The position numbers and the translations under genes are program-made. A DNA stretch of 38,737 nucleotides from FW021-bin31 sp964478125 (lineage in GTDB: Bacteria; Bacteroidota; Bacteroidia; Chitinophagales; Chitinophagaceae), in contig CAYZGR010000030.1 of the NCBI GenBank assembly GCA_964478125.1, forward strand, positions 1 to 38,737, in the 5' to 3' direction. The notes under the pieces were generated by a model. The model saw only the letters and a list, made by a program, of their open reading frames with translations, was not told where the DNA came from and did no database searches. Numbering within the stretch: the first letter of the stretch is position 1; each line of letters begins with the position of its first letter. Shown piece by piece: positions 1-9,255 of the stretch.

Positions 1-4
1 CCGA

Positions 5-2506
5 TCACTTTTTCAACAGATTCATGATCGCCAACACCGACAAGGCCAGGCTGGAAACCGCAGAGGTCACGCCCAATATCTCCCTTGTGCTCGTGGGCTT
101 CGGCTTTTTATAAGGTACAAACACCTCCGCTCCGGGCTCCAGCTCAGGATAGTTCTTAAAGAAAAGAAAATGGCTTGTACTTTTCACAAATCCATTGGCG
201 TATATGACATACACCCGCCCTTTTTTAGCATCTTCGGAAAATCCGCCCGCCTGGGATATATAATAGCGCATGGACCTGCCGGGCTGATAGCGGGTGGTAA
301 CCGGGAAAAGCACTTCCCCGTTGACCTTAACTGTTTGCAATCTCCGCGGAATGTTGATCACATCTCCCTGTTCCAAAAAGAGGTCGCTAGGCGAACCGGG
401 GCTTTTTAATATTTTTTCCAAATGGATACCCACAAAATCGTTATGGACCATCTGCGCATTTAATTGTTCCAACTGGGCTGAATCGCCCTCCACATTTGAC
501 TGGAGCTGGTTAAATTTCTGCTGTTTGATCCTGGCCAGCCCGGAGCTGTCCAGGTTTATTGTTCTTCTTAGGGAAGCCCCTTCCGGATAGGCCAACTGGG
601 TAAGTCCGCCCGCCCGCTTGATCAGATCTGAAATCCGCTCCTCTTTGGTAGTAAGGGTATAGATCCCGGGGTACATGACCTCCCCCTGTATGCGTACCTG
701 CTTTTGGGTGGAAAATCCGGGCAAACTGCGAACTACCACAATATCAAAAGGCTCCAGTTCAAAGTGAGAAGCCTGCAATTGCAGATCTTTGCCTACATTT
801 TCCTGAAATATCTTTGCGATATGAACCGAGGCGGATCCCGCATTCGCGGTATCTATTAAGCGCCGGGAGACCTCTATGCGCCTTGGCGAGGCGCCCTCTG
901 CAAATCCCCCCGCCATCATGATCAGGTCTTCGAGGGTCATCCCGTCTGAGTATTGGTAAATACCGGAGTCTCTTACTTCCCCCCTGATAGAGACGGTATA
1001 TTGATCTCTCAAATCAAAGATGGAATAAATGTGTACCACATCTTCCCTTTGAAGTGGGATATCGGCTGCCGTACCCTGCATAATTTTAGACAGATTAAAC
1101 TGCAGCGTGGAAGTGGTCATGTCGGGATTTTGTCTGACAATGTAGCCCCGCGGCAGAAAAGCATCTTCTTTCAGGCCGTCCGCCTCTTTTATCAATTGGC
1201 TTAAGGTTAAACCGGAAGTCAGTTCAAACTGTCCCGGACGATATACGGCCCCATCAATGATAACACGGTTGGTAAAGCGGTTTAGGATAGCAGAGACAGA
1301 AAACTTATCCCCATTCCGGGGATGAAACGTATCAAATTCCGAGGCAGAAATATCCGAAACGGATTTCTGCGTGGGCGTTTGCCTTACTGCTTTGATATTC
1401 GCGGTATAGGCCCCGTTAGCAAATCCGCCGGCATACCGAAGCAGATCTTCCATCGTCTCTCCCGGCTTCATCTCATATAGCCCGGGGCGTTTAACCTCTC
1501 CGGTGATCTCTACCCGGTCGTTGTAAGTAGGAATCCGGATCACATCCTGATCATGAAGATGTACATTGTTACTTTGTTCCCCCCTCATCAAAAAATCATA
1601 CACGTCCAAATGGGCAATAACTTTATTGTCGCGGATCAATTGGATATCACGATAAGAGCCATTTTCATTCGGACCACCGGAAGCGTATAAAGCGTTAAAA
1701 ACAGTTGCAAGGGAGGGGAGCGTATAAGTGCCGGGAGCGGTTATAGCGCCCATAAGCGTCACTTTAATACTGCGGATTTTTCCAATGTTTACTGCAACAG
1801 AAGTTTTACCTGTTTCTATTCCGGAATACACATTGGCCAGTTTGGCCCTGATCTTTTTGGCCGCTTCCTGAACCGTCAGCCCATTCACGTATACCAATCC
1901 AATATAAGGAATGTTAACAGCTCCTTCTTTGGATACGGTCAGGTTATAATTGGCCTCCGAGTAACCATAAACATCGATTACAATCTGATCCTCCGGACCG
2001 ATCTGGTAATTTGGAGGAGTGGGCATGTTGAGATCAGGCTCAAAGGTCATGTGGGGGTTGTTAAACAGCTCTGCGCCAAAAATTTTGGGCTTCAGGGCCT
2101 CCAGCGCTTCTTCCATCCGGGTGACCCTACTGATCAGGGTATCATTCGCAGCCCCGAAGGCAGGCTTCATCTGAGTGGTATCGAGTCCGTTTAATGGAAT
2201 TCCTTTTGATTGTGCTTCCTGGGCATCCTCCGCCCGGATTTTGGCAATGCGGGCTTTGAGCTTTTGCAGCTCCGACGGTGGAAGTCCTTTTGCCAAGGCA
2301 ATTTGGTCCAGCTTATTTTCACCCAGTCCCGTTTTTTGTACTTTCAGCATAAATTGACGTATCTGCTGATCACTCAGATCATCCACATGAATGTTGCTGA
2401 AGTTCATACTGCTGATATCCTGTTTGCTGATATCCTGAGCCTGAGTTTCCACAGACACCAGAAAAGGCAGCATAAGCACACAGAAACCCCAAAAAAATAA
2501 TTTCAT
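5..2506 (-). CDS. SLBB-domain polysaccharide export outer-membrane protein (Wza/GumB-like)
   Basis: Probably an outer-membrane or periplasmic channel component for capsule or exopolysaccharide export. The 833-residue protein begins with a signal peptide (MKLFFWGFCVLMLPFL, ending near TQAQ). The polysaccharide-export domain follows at roughly residues 165-240 (motif YQIGPEDQIVIDVYG), then at least five SLBB repeats, recognisable by repeated elements such as 'GEVKRPGLYEMKPGETMEDLLRYAGG' shortened here to the pattern G-x-V-x-x-P-G-x-Y. A hydrophobic stretch near the C-terminus (AVSSLALSVLAIMNLL) could be a membrane anchor. It is much longer than enterobacterial Wza (about 380 residues), as is usual for multi-SLBB proteins of Bacteroidota. 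The frame is open 18 codons further upstream, but the ATG at 2506 puts the signal peptide at the N-terminus. The stop lies 4 bp from the window edge, so any partner genes downstream are not visible. Confidence 0.9.
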   Translation of the reverse strand: MKLFFWGFCVLMLPFLVSVETQAQDISKQDISSMNFSNIHVDDLSDQQIRQFMLKVQKTGLGENKLDQIALAKGLPPSELQKLKARIAKIRAEDAQEAQSKGIPLNGLDTTQMKPAFGAANDTLISRVTRMEEALEALKPKIFGAELFNNPHMTFEPDLNMPTPPNYQIGPEDQIVIDVYGYSEANYNLTVSKEGAVNIPYIGLVYVNGLTVQEAAKKIRAKLANVYSGIETGKTSVAVNIGKIRSIKVTLMGAITAPGTYTLPSLATVFNALYASGGPNENGSYRDIQLIRDNKVIAHLDVYDFLMRGEQSNNVHLHDQDVIRIPTYNDRVEITGEVKRPGLYEMKPGETMEDLLRYAGGFANGAYTANIKAVRQTPTQKSVSDISASEFDTFHPRNGDKFSVSAILNRFTNRVIIDGAVYRPGQFELTSGLTLSQLIKEADGLKEDAFLPRGYIVRQNPDMTTSTLQFNLSKIMQGTAADIPLQREDVVHIYSIFDLRDQYTVSIRGEVRDSGIYQYSDGMTLEDLIMMAGGFAEGASPRRIEVSRRLIDTANAGSASVHIAKIFQENVGKDLQLQASHFELEPFDIVVVRSLPGFSTQKQVRIQGEVMYPGIYTLTTKEERISDLIKRAGGLTQLAYPEGASLRRTINLDSSGLARIKQQKFNQLQSNVEGDSAQLEQLNAQMVHNDFVGIHLEKILKSPGSPSDLFLEQGDVINIPRRLQTVKVNGEVLFPVTTRYQPGRSMRYYISQAGGFSEDAKKGRVYVIYANGFVKSTSHFLFFKNYPELEPGAEVFVPYKKPKPTSTREILGVTSAVSSLALSVLAIMNLLKK

Positions 2507-3109
2507 AGAAAGAAACCTAAATTTAATAACCGGGCACGGCTTCGCCATCGTCAATCCCATAATGAATTTTGCGCGAAATTAAACAAATTCCGCCGTCCTG
2601 CAACGATTGAACCAAATCCCGTGGGATTTAAACGGCAGTCGTTTGACCTCATCCGGCAGCCCCAGAACCAGAACAGAAAAATCAAATGACAAATCACAAA
2701 TAAACCCCAATAACTACAACTTCAAATATAAAAACTTCATCCGGAACCCGCCTATTCTGCACGGGGAATTTTGAATTTGGAAATTGATTATTGACTAAAA
2801 TTTCGAAACAAAATGGATCTCGCCCGGCCGTCGCTTCCATTGAATGGATTGAACTATAGCAGGGCGAAATGAAAATCAAGGAGCGGAGGAATCTCCCTCA
2901 TGCAGCACAATGACGTAACTTCCGGCACATCATTATTTATAAGATCCCCCATCTCAAAGATTTGCTTCGCTACACCCTCTTTTTTCGGTGAGGAGGACGG
3001 GAGAAGGAGCCCTTTCATCCAGCCCGAAAGGTTTGTTATTGCCATTTGTATTCTGGAGTTTTGCCGGGAAAAGTCAAAAAATCACTGATAAATATTCAAA
3101 ATGCTGCAT
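2507..3109. other. Gene-free stretch between the SLBB gene and enoyl-CoA hydratase
   Basis: This is the longest non-coding interval in the window. Short open frames exist on both strands, but none has a recognisable motif, signal peptide or convincing start. The middle part (about 2680-2800) is AT-rich and low in complexity. The part around 2881-2924 resembles a dispersed intergenic repeat (separate entry). The promoter of the SLBB gene should lie near 2510-2590, but I found no perfect TAnnTTTG box there. Confidence 0.6.
2881..2924. repeat. Possible fragment of a dispersed intergenic repeat
   Basis: Read on the minus strand, this stretch contains GTCATTGTGCTGCATGAGGG followed by AGATTCC. This is the general style of the short degenerate repeats (CGTCATTG...GAG...) scattered between genes in many bacterial genomes. 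Only one copy is visible in the window, so the repeat status is an inference from style and not shown by the sequence. Confidence 0.25.
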
Positions 3110-3880
3110 TCATTTCCCTTTAAATTTTGCTTCCCTCTTTTCAATAAAGGCCGCCATTCCTTCCTTTTGATCACCGCTGTCAAAGAGCATATAAAAATTT
3201 TTACGCTCCATGCGCAGGCCTTCTTTGAGCGGCATTTCAAAAGCATTTAAGATAGATTCCTTGGCCATCCGCACCGCCAGGGGAGGGAGTGCGGCGATCT
3301 GTACCGCCACTTTCAACGCCTCCTGCAAATACCGCTCAACCGGCACAATCTTATTAATCAGGCCGGCCTGTAAGGCTTCCCGGGCATCTATAAAAGTGCC
3401 TGTTAAGATCCATTCCATAGCGCGCGCTTTTCCAAGTGCACGGGTCAATCGCTGTGTTCCTCCCGCTCCTGGGATCACCCCCAGTTTAAGCTCCGGTTGT
3501 CCGAACCGGGCCGTATCGCTGGCAATGATCATATCACACATCATGGCCAACTCGCACCCGCCTCCCAGGGCAAAGCCACTTACTGCAGCGATAAGCGGCT
3601 TTTTTACGTGCGGAATCTCATCCCAGGCGGCAAAAGGGTCCAATTGATACATTTCAATAGTCGTCTTATCTGCCATTTGTTTGATATCTGCCCCGGCAGC
3701 AAATGCCTTTTCATTACCTGAAAGAATAATTACACGTATATTTTCATCTTCATCCAGCATCTTGAGAGTCTTTTTCAGATCGCTCATCAGGGAAGGGCTG
3801 AGGGCATTCAGCGCTTTCGGGCGGTTGAGTTGAATATGCGCCACATGGGGCTCTGCTTCTTTATTGACAATCAAATCCAT
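3110..3880 (-). CDS. Enoyl-CoA hydratase/isomerase family protein
   Basis: A crotonase-fold enzyme of 256 residues, the usual size for a stand-alone enoyl-CoA hydratase, which adds water to trans-2-enoyl-CoA in fatty-acid or amino-acid degradation. The oxyanion-hole segment FAAGADIKQM and the second segment GFALGGGCELAMMCD are intact. Both catalytic glutamates expected of true hydratases appear present: one in GGCELAM and one in GQPELKLGVIPGAGGTQRL. No beta-oxidation partners lie nearby, so the substrate is open; a short-chain hydratase (EchA/PaaF/Crt type) is most likely. It is divergently transcribed from the small membrane protein gene, with 75 bp between the two start codons. Confidence 0.9.
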   Translation of the reverse strand: MDLIVNKEAEPHVAHIQLNRPKALNALSPSLMSDLKKTLKMLDEDENIRVIILSGNEKAFAAGADIKQMADKTTIEMYQLDPFAAWDEIPHVKKPLIAAVSGFALGGGCELAMMCDMIIASDTARFGQPELKLGVIPGAGGTQRLTRALGKARAMEWILTGTFIDAREALQAGLINKIVPVERYLQEALKVAVQIAALPPLAVRMAKESILNAFEMPLKEGLRMERKNFYMLFDSGDQKEGMAAFIEKREAKFKGK

Positions 3881-3909
3881 ATTTTGTATTTTTTTTAATC
3901 AGAATGATG

Positions 3910-3934
3910 AAAGTAAAGAAATTTATTTTACTTT
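3910..3934. promoter_or_regulatory. Inverted repeat in divergent promoter region
   Basis: AAAGTAAA (3910-3917) and TTTACTTT (3927-3934) form a perfect 8-bp inverted repeat with a 9-nt spacer, halfway between two divergent start codons at 3880 and 3956. On the + strand the right arm overlaps TACTTTAG (3929-3936), one mismatch from the TAnnTTTG promoter box. It could be an operator shared by both genes, or chance in AT-rich DNA. Confidence 0.3.
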
Positions 3935-3955
3935 AGATATTAAAACATTCAGGAT

Positions 3956-4429
3956 ATGGAACCTCAAATCCCTCCTCAGCCCCAACTGGTCGTTGATGAA
4001 CAGTTGAAGTATTACATACGAAACACCGTTAAATGGGCTAAATTTCTGGCTATCGTGGGCTTTGTCATCACTGCTTTCATCCTCATTATGGCTTTTTCGG
4101 TGGGTACGCTTATTTCCACCCTCTCCCAGGTGGAAAATTTCCCCAGGTTTGGCGGCAGCGCCATGATCACCATTTTTTATCTCATTATAGCCATACTTTA
4201 TTTTATTCCCTGTCTTTTTCTTTACCGCTTTGCAAGAAGAACACAGGGAGCTGTAGATAGTAATTCCCAGGAACAACTGCTCAGCGGATTTGATCATCTG
4301 AACCGCTTTTTTAAATTTGTAGGCATATTGACCCTCATATACCTGATCTTCATGGCCTTAGCAGTTATTGCCGTTATCGTAGGAGGTATGTTTGGCGTTG
4401 CCATGTCCGGTTCCACAATAAGCGTTTAA
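3956..4429 (+). CDS. Small three-helix membrane protein, DUF5362-like
   Basis: A 157-residue integral membrane protein with no assigned function. After a proline-rich cytoplasmic start (MEPQIPPQPQL), three hydrophobic segments are visible at roughly residues 28-54, 66-88 and 119-149. The pattern of length and helices resembles the DUF5362 family common in Bacteroidota, but I recognise it only by general resemblance. It stands alone: divergent from enoyl-CoA hydratase and followed by a separate promoter for gcvP. Confidence 0.7.
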   Translation: MEPQIPPQPQLVVDEQLKYYIRNTVKWAKFLAIVGFVITAFILIMAFSVGTLISTLSQVENFPRFGGSAMITIFYLIIAILYFIPCLFLYRFARRTQGAVDSNSQEQLLSGFDHLNRFFKFVGILTLIYLIFMALAVIAVIVGGMFGVAMSGSTISV

Positions 4430-4442
4430 TTCCGGTAACGTT

Positions 4443-4478
4443 TTTGGCAATTAAATCAAATAAACTCCCGTAGTTTTG
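4443..4478 (+). promoter_or_regulatory. Predicted Bacteroidota-type promoter of gcvP
   Basis: TAGTTTTG at 4471-4478 is a perfect match to the -7 consensus TAnnTTTG. TTTG at 4443-4446 is a candidate -33 element, although the 24-nt spacing is longer than usual. Transcription would start near 4485, which puts the ATG at 4486 at the transcript end and favours the ATG at 4516 as translation start. Confidence 0.55.
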
Positions 4479-4515
4479 CAGGTGAATGGTGAAAGATTCA
4501 AAGCACGCAATAATT

Positions 4516-7389
4516 ATGGACTTATTTGAGCTGCAACGGTCTGCTTTCCGTCATCGGCATATTGGCCCCGATGAAGCGGATACACAATCTATTTTGAAAA
4601 CTGTGGGTGTAGAAAGCCCCGCGGCATTAATGGAACTGACGGTTCCCCCAGACATTCGTTTGCCGCAAGAGCCTGATCTGCCGATAGCCGAAAGTGAATA
4701 TCAATACCTGCAAAATCTGAAAAAAAAGGCCGGCCGGAATAAGCTTTTTAAAACCTATATCGGTCAGGGATATTATGACACCATTACCCCCTCGGTTATT
4801 CAGCGTAATGTGTTTGAGAATCCGGGCTGGTATACCCAATACACGCCATACCAGGCAGAGATTTCGCAGGGGCGCCTGGAATGCTTGCTGAATTTCCAGA
4901 CTATGGTCAGCGACCTCACCGGCCTTCCTATTGCTAATGCGGGATTACTGGATGAGGCTACCGCAGCAGCAGAAGCGATGCACCTGGTATACGGGATGAA
5001 GAATAAACGAACCCCCACTGCAGCACACTTTTTTGTAGACGAAAAAACTTTTGCTCAAACCAAAGAGGTATTACGTGCAAGGGCAGAGCCTCTTGCTATC
5101 CATTTGGAATTCGGCGACTTCAGAGAAACAGAACTATCAACGGAATTTTGCGGCGCCCTGTTGCAATATCCCAATAGCGAAGGAGCCGTGCCCGATTACC
5201 GCGAATTTACCGCCATGGCCCGGGCAAAACAAATACCCGTTATTATGGCCACGGACCTACTGGCTCTTTGCCTGTTAGAGGCTCCCGGCAAGCTGGGAGC
5301 GGATATTGCCGTCGGATCGGCACAGCGATTTGGAGTTCCTTTAGGATACGGCGGCCCCCATTCCGCTTTCTTTGCTGCAAAAGAGACGTATAAACGACTG
5401 ATCCCCGGCCGCATCATCGGGATATCGGAAGACGCCGCGGGGAAAAGCGCTTTGCGGATGGCGCTGCAAACGCGTGAACAACATATTCGCAGGGAAAAAG
5501 CAACTTCCAATATTTGTACCGCACAGGCGCTGCTGGCCAATATGGCTGCCCTGTATGCGGTTTATCACGGTCCGGAAGGATTAAAACAAATTGCCCAAAG
5601 AATTACTTTACTCGCCGGAGCTTTAAGCAAGACCCTCGAAGAAAGGGGTTTCCAACAGGAAAATGAACATTATTTTGATACCCTTAAAATAAAAGTAGAA
5701 GACACTGTTGCCTTAGTTGCCTTAAAGGAAAAAGCTGAGCAGGCAGGAATAAATTTCTACTATGGCAACGGATATACAGGTATCGCCCTGGATGAAACGA
5801 CTTCTATAGACGATCTCGCGGCAATAATCCGCGTCTTTACCAGAACGGATGAAAAAGGCACCCTTGAAAAATACCTTAACGAAGATGCCGCGCCTTCTCT
5901 TCCCACCTCGCTGATCCGGAAAAGCCCCTTTTTAACCCATCCGGTCTTTCATGCTTTTCATTCCGAAACGCGCATGATGCGTTATTTGAAAAAACTGGAA
6001 AATAAAGACCTGGCTTTAGACCGCTCCATGATCCCGCTGGGGTCCTGTACGATGAAACTGAATGCCGCTTCGGAACTTATTCCGCTAAGCTGGCCGGAGT
6101 TTTCCCGGCTGCATCCCTACGTACCGAAAAAACAGGCCGAAGGCTATGAAATGGTATTGCAGGAATTGTCAGATATGTTATGCAGCATAACGGGTCTTGC
6201 GGCTTGTTCTTTACAGCCCAACTCCGGTGCACAGGGCGAATTTACCGGACTTATGACTATACGTGCTTATCACAAGGATCGGGGAGAAGAAAACCGCAAT
6301 GTGGTGATCATTCCTATTTCCGCCCACGGCACCAACCCGGCTTCGGCAGTGATGGCCGGAATGAAAGTGGTAGTCGTAAAATGTGATGAAAAGGGCAGTA
6401 TTGATGTAAACGACCTGAGGGAAAAAGCAGAAGCCCATAAAGAAAACCTGGCAGCGGTGATGGTTACCTATCCTTCTACTTACGGTGTATTTGAACTGGC
6501 CATCCGGGAGATATGCCGCATTGTTCATGAAAACGGGGGACTGGTTTACCTGGACGGGGCCAACATGAACGCACAGGCCGGATATACCAGCCCCGGCCAC
6601 ATTGGTGCGGATGTTTGTCACTTAAATCTGCACAAGACTTTTGCCATCCCACACGGGGGAGGCGGGCCGGGAGCAGGTCCCATCTGTGTCAACGATAAAC
6701 TCAAGCCCTATCTGCCGGGAAATCCCACCGAAGAAAATGCAAAAGGTAAGCATATCCATGCTGTTTCAGCGGCTGCCTACGGTAGTGCAAGCATCTTACT
6801 CATTTCTTATGGTTATTTGAAAATGCTGGGAGCCGCGGGGCTGAAAAAGGCTACCGAATTTGCCGTATTGAATGCCAACTATATGAAAACCCGGCTGGAA
6901 CCTTATTATCCCATTTTATACAGCGGACATAATCATACCTGTGCGCATGAATTTATAATAGATCTTCGCACCTTCAAAGCTTTTGGTATAGAAGCTGAAG
7001 ATGTGGCCAAGCGGTTGATGGATTATGGCTTTCATGCTCCCACCCTCTCTTTTCCCGTTCCCGGAACATTGATGACAGAACCTACGGAAAGTGAGGACAA
7101 AAAAGAACTGGACCGCTTTTGCGATGCACTGATCGCCATTCGAAAAGAAATAGAATCCATTGAGAAAGGGCAGGCCGATCCAAAAGACAACCTGTTAAAA
7201 AATGCGCCCCACACGCAGGAAATGGTCATATCCGACAAGTGGGATCACCCATACAGTCGCCAGGAAGCGGTTTTCCCTCTGGACTTTATCAGGGATCATA
7301 AATTCTGGCCTGCGGTTTCCAGGGTAAATAATACCCTGGGCGACCGCAACCTGATCTGTACCTGCGAGCCGGTAGAAGCCTATGTGTGA
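4516..7389 (+). CDS. gcvP: Glycine dehydrogenase (aminomethyl-transferring), P-protein, single chain
   Basis: The pyridoxal-phosphate P-protein of the glycine cleavage system decarboxylates glycine and passes the aminomethyl group to lipoylated H-protein. Both halves of the fused form are present: the N-terminal half from FELQRSAFRHRHIGPDE and the C-terminal half from about residue 480. The PLP-binding lysine sits in HLNLHKTFAIPHGGGGPG at about residue 707. At 957 residues it matches the usual 950-960 of single-chain GcvP; many bacteria split it into two genes. An earlier in-frame ATG at 4486 would add ten residues, but family members begin close to (M)xLFELQ and the predicted promoter ends at 4478. 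GcvT and GcvH are not in the window. The leader is too short for a glycine riboswitch. Confidence 0.97.
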   Translation: MDLFELQRSAFRHRHIGPDEADTQSILKTVGVESPAALMELTVPPDIRLPQEPDLPIAESEYQYLQNLKKKAGRNKLFKTYIGQGYYDTITPSVIQRNVFENPGWYTQYTPYQAEISQGRLECLLNFQTMVSDLTGLPIANAGLLDEATAAAEAMHLVYGMKNKRTPTAAHFFVDEKTFAQTKEVLRARAEPLAIHLEFGDFRETELSTEFCGALLQYPNSEGAVPDYREFTAMARAKQIPVIMATDLLALCLLEAPGKLGADIAVGSAQRFGVPLGYGGPHSAFFAAKETYKRLIPGRIIGISEDAAGKSALRMALQTREQHIRREKATSNICTAQALLANMAALYAVYHGPEGLKQIAQRITLLAGALSKTLEERGFQQENEHYFDTLKIKVEDTVALVALKEKAEQAGINFYYGNGYTGIALDETTSIDDLAAIIRVFTRTDEKGTLEKYLNEDAAPSLPTSLIRKSPFLTHPVFHAFHSETRMMRYLKKLENKDLALDRSMIPLGSCTMKLNAASELIPLSWPEFSRLHPYVPKKQAEGYEMVLQELSDMLCSITGLAACSLQPNSGAQGEFTGLMTIRAYHKDRGEENRNVVIIPISAHGTNPASAVMAGMKVVVVKCDEKGSIDVNDLREKAEAHKENLAAVMVTYPSTYGVFELAIREICRIVHENGGLVYLDGANMNAQAGYTSPGHIGADVCHLNLHKTFAIPHGGGGPGAGPICVNDKLKPYLPGNPTEENAKGKHIHAVSAAAYGSASILLISYGYLKMLGAAGLKKATEFAVLNANYMKTRLEPYYPILYSGHNHTCAHEFIIDLRTFKAFGIEAEDVAKRLMDYGFHAPTLSFPVPGTLMTEPTESEDKKELDRFCDALIAIRKEIESIEKGQADPKDNLLKNAPHTQEMVISDKWDHPYSRQEAVFPLDFIRDHKFWPAVSRVNNTLGDRNLICTCEPVEAYV

Positions 7390-7401
7390 AACAAGAGAAT
7401 A

Positions 7402-8103
7402 ATGTGTACCTGTACTTATATTCCTACAAAGGGCGGCTTTTTATTTGCTGCAAACCGGGATGAAGACCCTTCCCGGGCAGGAAAAGAAGTGGTAGAAAAA
7501 AAAGCAGACGGAACACGCTGGTATGTGAGAGAACCCCGTTTGGGAGGGACCAATTTATGTTTGAACGACAAAGGCCGGCTGGTCTGCCTGCTCAATGGTT
7601 CTCAAAACAGAGCCCATCCCAAAGGTCCGTTTAGAAAAAGCAGGGGCTGGGTCGTGCTGGACAGTTTTGAATACCACACAATGGAAGCCTTTTTTAAAGA
7701 TTATTCTTTTGAAAGAATCAACGCATTTATGCTGGTTGCACTCGAAAAAGATAAAATATTCCTGCTGGACTGGGATGGGGAAAAAGAGAATAGTGCCACG
7801 GTTAATCCCCAAAATCCTTATATTTGGGCTTCCCCCTGGTTATATACTGATTATTGGTATGAACGCCGAAAAGCCTGGTTAGCGGATTTTCTGATAAAAA
7901 AGCCGGGACCCACGCTGGATGAGCTTTTTCGGTTTCAATCGCAGGGAGGCGATGGAAATCGGGAGAACGACATGGTCATGAACCGGGAGAACAAGGTCTG
8001 TACCGTAAGTATTTCGGGGATGGAATACCGGAATGGGATTTGCAAAATCCTACATAAAGATTTAATCCAAAATACCGTTACCGAACGGATAATTTCCTGT
8101 TAA
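7402..8103 (+). CDS. NRDE/TANGO2 family protein
   Basis: A 233-residue protein that starts MCTCTYIPTKGGFLFAANRDE and so carries the family's signature Asn-Arg-Asp-Glu (residues 18-21). The cysteine at position 2 is conserved in this family and, after removal of Met1, could act as an N-terminal nucleophile as in Ntn hydrolases; that mechanism is an inference. TANGO2-type proteins have been linked to haem or acyl-CoA handling, but the bacterial role is unsettled. The gene begins 12 bp after gcvP and is probably cotranscribed with it. A headless paralogue occurs at 18681-19175, at the far side of the sugar locus, sharing motifs such as IWASP-LYTD-W and GGDG. Confidence 0.85.
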   Translation: MCTCTYIPTKGGFLFAANRDEDPSRAGKEVVEKKADGTRWYVREPRLGGTNLCLNDKGRLVCLLNGSQNRAHPKGPFRKSRGWVVLDSFEYHTMEAFFKDYSFERINAFMLVALEKDKIFLLDWDGEKENSATVNPQNPYIWASPWLYTDYWYERRKAWLADFLIKKPGPTLDELFRFQSQGGDGNRENDMVMNRENKVCTVSISGMEYRNGICKILHKDLIQNTVTERIISC

Positions 8104-8145
8104 CCATCCTTAATTTTTATTCTGTTGTTTCAAAAAAGCCCAGAT

Positions 8146-9018
8146 ATGATCCTGCCGGAAGTCTATAGAGAAAACACGCCCCTTTCAGAAAGAGATTGCT
8201 TTGTGGTATTTGAACGGCGCAAGACTAATTTTACCTTCCCACTCCATATTCATCCGGAATATGAAATTAACTTTGTCTCCGGCGCTTCGGGGGCGCTGCG
8301 TATTATTGGTGATTCTCAGGAAACTATAAAAGAAAAAGATTTGGTGTTTATTGCCAATCGCCAGCTAAGGCATGCCTGGATGGACGGAGAATGCACCTCA
8401 AAAAACATTCATGAAATCACCATCCAGTTTCATCCTTCTTTATTTGAAAACTATTTGTATAAAAATCAGTTTCAATCTATAAAGAGGTTATTTGAATGTG
8501 CTGCAAAAGGGGTTTCTTTCAGCGCGGCTACCATAGAAAAAATACAACCCCTCCTTCAGGTTATTTCTATGGAAAAAGACAGTTTTTATGCCGTCATGCG
8601 ACTTTGGACCCTGGTTTATGAATTATCAAAATGTACCGATTACAAAGAACTCTCCACCGGCGTAACCCCCGAAGTCAACCGGAACACGGCACTGCTCAAC
8701 CGTCTTTATGAATACACTTCTATCCACCTTGCAGAGCCAATCCATCTCGAAGAGGTTGCCGCCGAATTGAATATGAGCCGTTCCACTTTTGCCCGGTTTT
8801 TAAATACGCAAATCCAAATGAATTTTACAGATTTCCTCTTAGACCGCAGGATCAAGACTGCCATTGTTAAACTCAAATCAGGCCTCACTAATAGTGAAGT
8901 AGCCGTACAATGCGGTTTTAACAGCCTTTCCTACTTTTACCGGGTATTCAAACGCGCAATGGGCGTTAATCCCACTGAATTTAGAAATAATTGTAGGAAA
9001 CAACAGGTAATCGTATAA
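8146..9018 (+). CDS. AraC-family transcriptional regulator with cupin sensor domain
   Basis: A 290-residue regulator. The N-terminal part is a cupin-like sensor (HIHPEYEINFVSGASGALRI and following). The C-terminal ~100 residues hold the two helix-turn-helix units of AraC proteins: one at EEVAAELNMSRSTFARFL and one at SEVAVQCGFNSLSYFYRVFK, ending with the family's typical MGVNPTEFR. A TTG at 8125 would extend the protein by seven residues, but the ATG at 8146 leads directly into a usual N-terminus. It lies 281 bp upstream of susC in the same orientation, so it is the natural candidate to control the locus that follows, with a sugar as probable ligand. Many Bacteroidota loci of this type instead use hybrid two-component systems or sigma/anti-sigma pairs. 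Confidence 0.9.
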   Translation: MILPEVYRENTPLSERDCFVVFERRKTNFTFPLHIHPEYEINFVSGASGALRIIGDSQETIKEKDLVFIANRQLRHAWMDGECTSKNIHEITIQFHPSLFENYLYKNQFQSIKRLFECAAKGVSFSAATIEKIQPLLQVISMEKDSFYAVMRLWTLVYELSKCTDYKELSTGVTPEVNRNTALLNRLYEYTSIHLAEPIHLEEVAAELNMSRSTFARFLNTQIQMNFTDFLLDRRIKTAIVKLKSGLTNSEVAVQCGFNSLSYFYRVFKRAMGVNPTEFRNNCRKQQVIV

Positions 9019-9190
9019 AAAAATCAAAATCGGTGAGTGGATAGTTCAATTTTAATGAGCTAATTGTACTATTATATTCTATTTAATAGATTATATTTTA
9101 ATTGAAACAATATATAATTTAAATAAATAACATATGTACGATATTTATTACCAATTACCTAAATAGATAATATGGATAAATTAAACTTAA

Positions 9191-9222
9191 TTGAAATTTG
9201 AGTGATTAATTCATTATGTTTG
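9191..9222 (+). promoter_or_regulatory. Predicted promoter of the susC operon
   Basis: TATGTTTG at 9215-9222 fits the Bacteroidota -7 box TAnnTTTG exactly. TTG at 9191-9193 lies 21 nt upstream and may serve as -33 element (a second TTTG at 9197-9200 is closer, 14 nt). A start near 9229 would give a leader of about 70 nt that contains the whole hairpin at 9256-9302. The surrounding 9019-9255 is very AT-rich and otherwise empty. Confidence 0.5.
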
Positions 9223-9255
9223 AACTAATATTTAGCTATTATTGAAATAGATTCC

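Noticed and set aside
4430..4515. Glycine riboswitch upstream of gcvP
   Set aside because: Only 86 nt are available, a promoter-like site occupies most of them, and no aptamer-like pairing is visible.
4486..4515. Longer gcvP N-terminus from the ATG at 4486
   Set aside because: The promoter at 4471-4478 would start transcription at about this codon, and the family's N-terminus matches the ATG at 4516.
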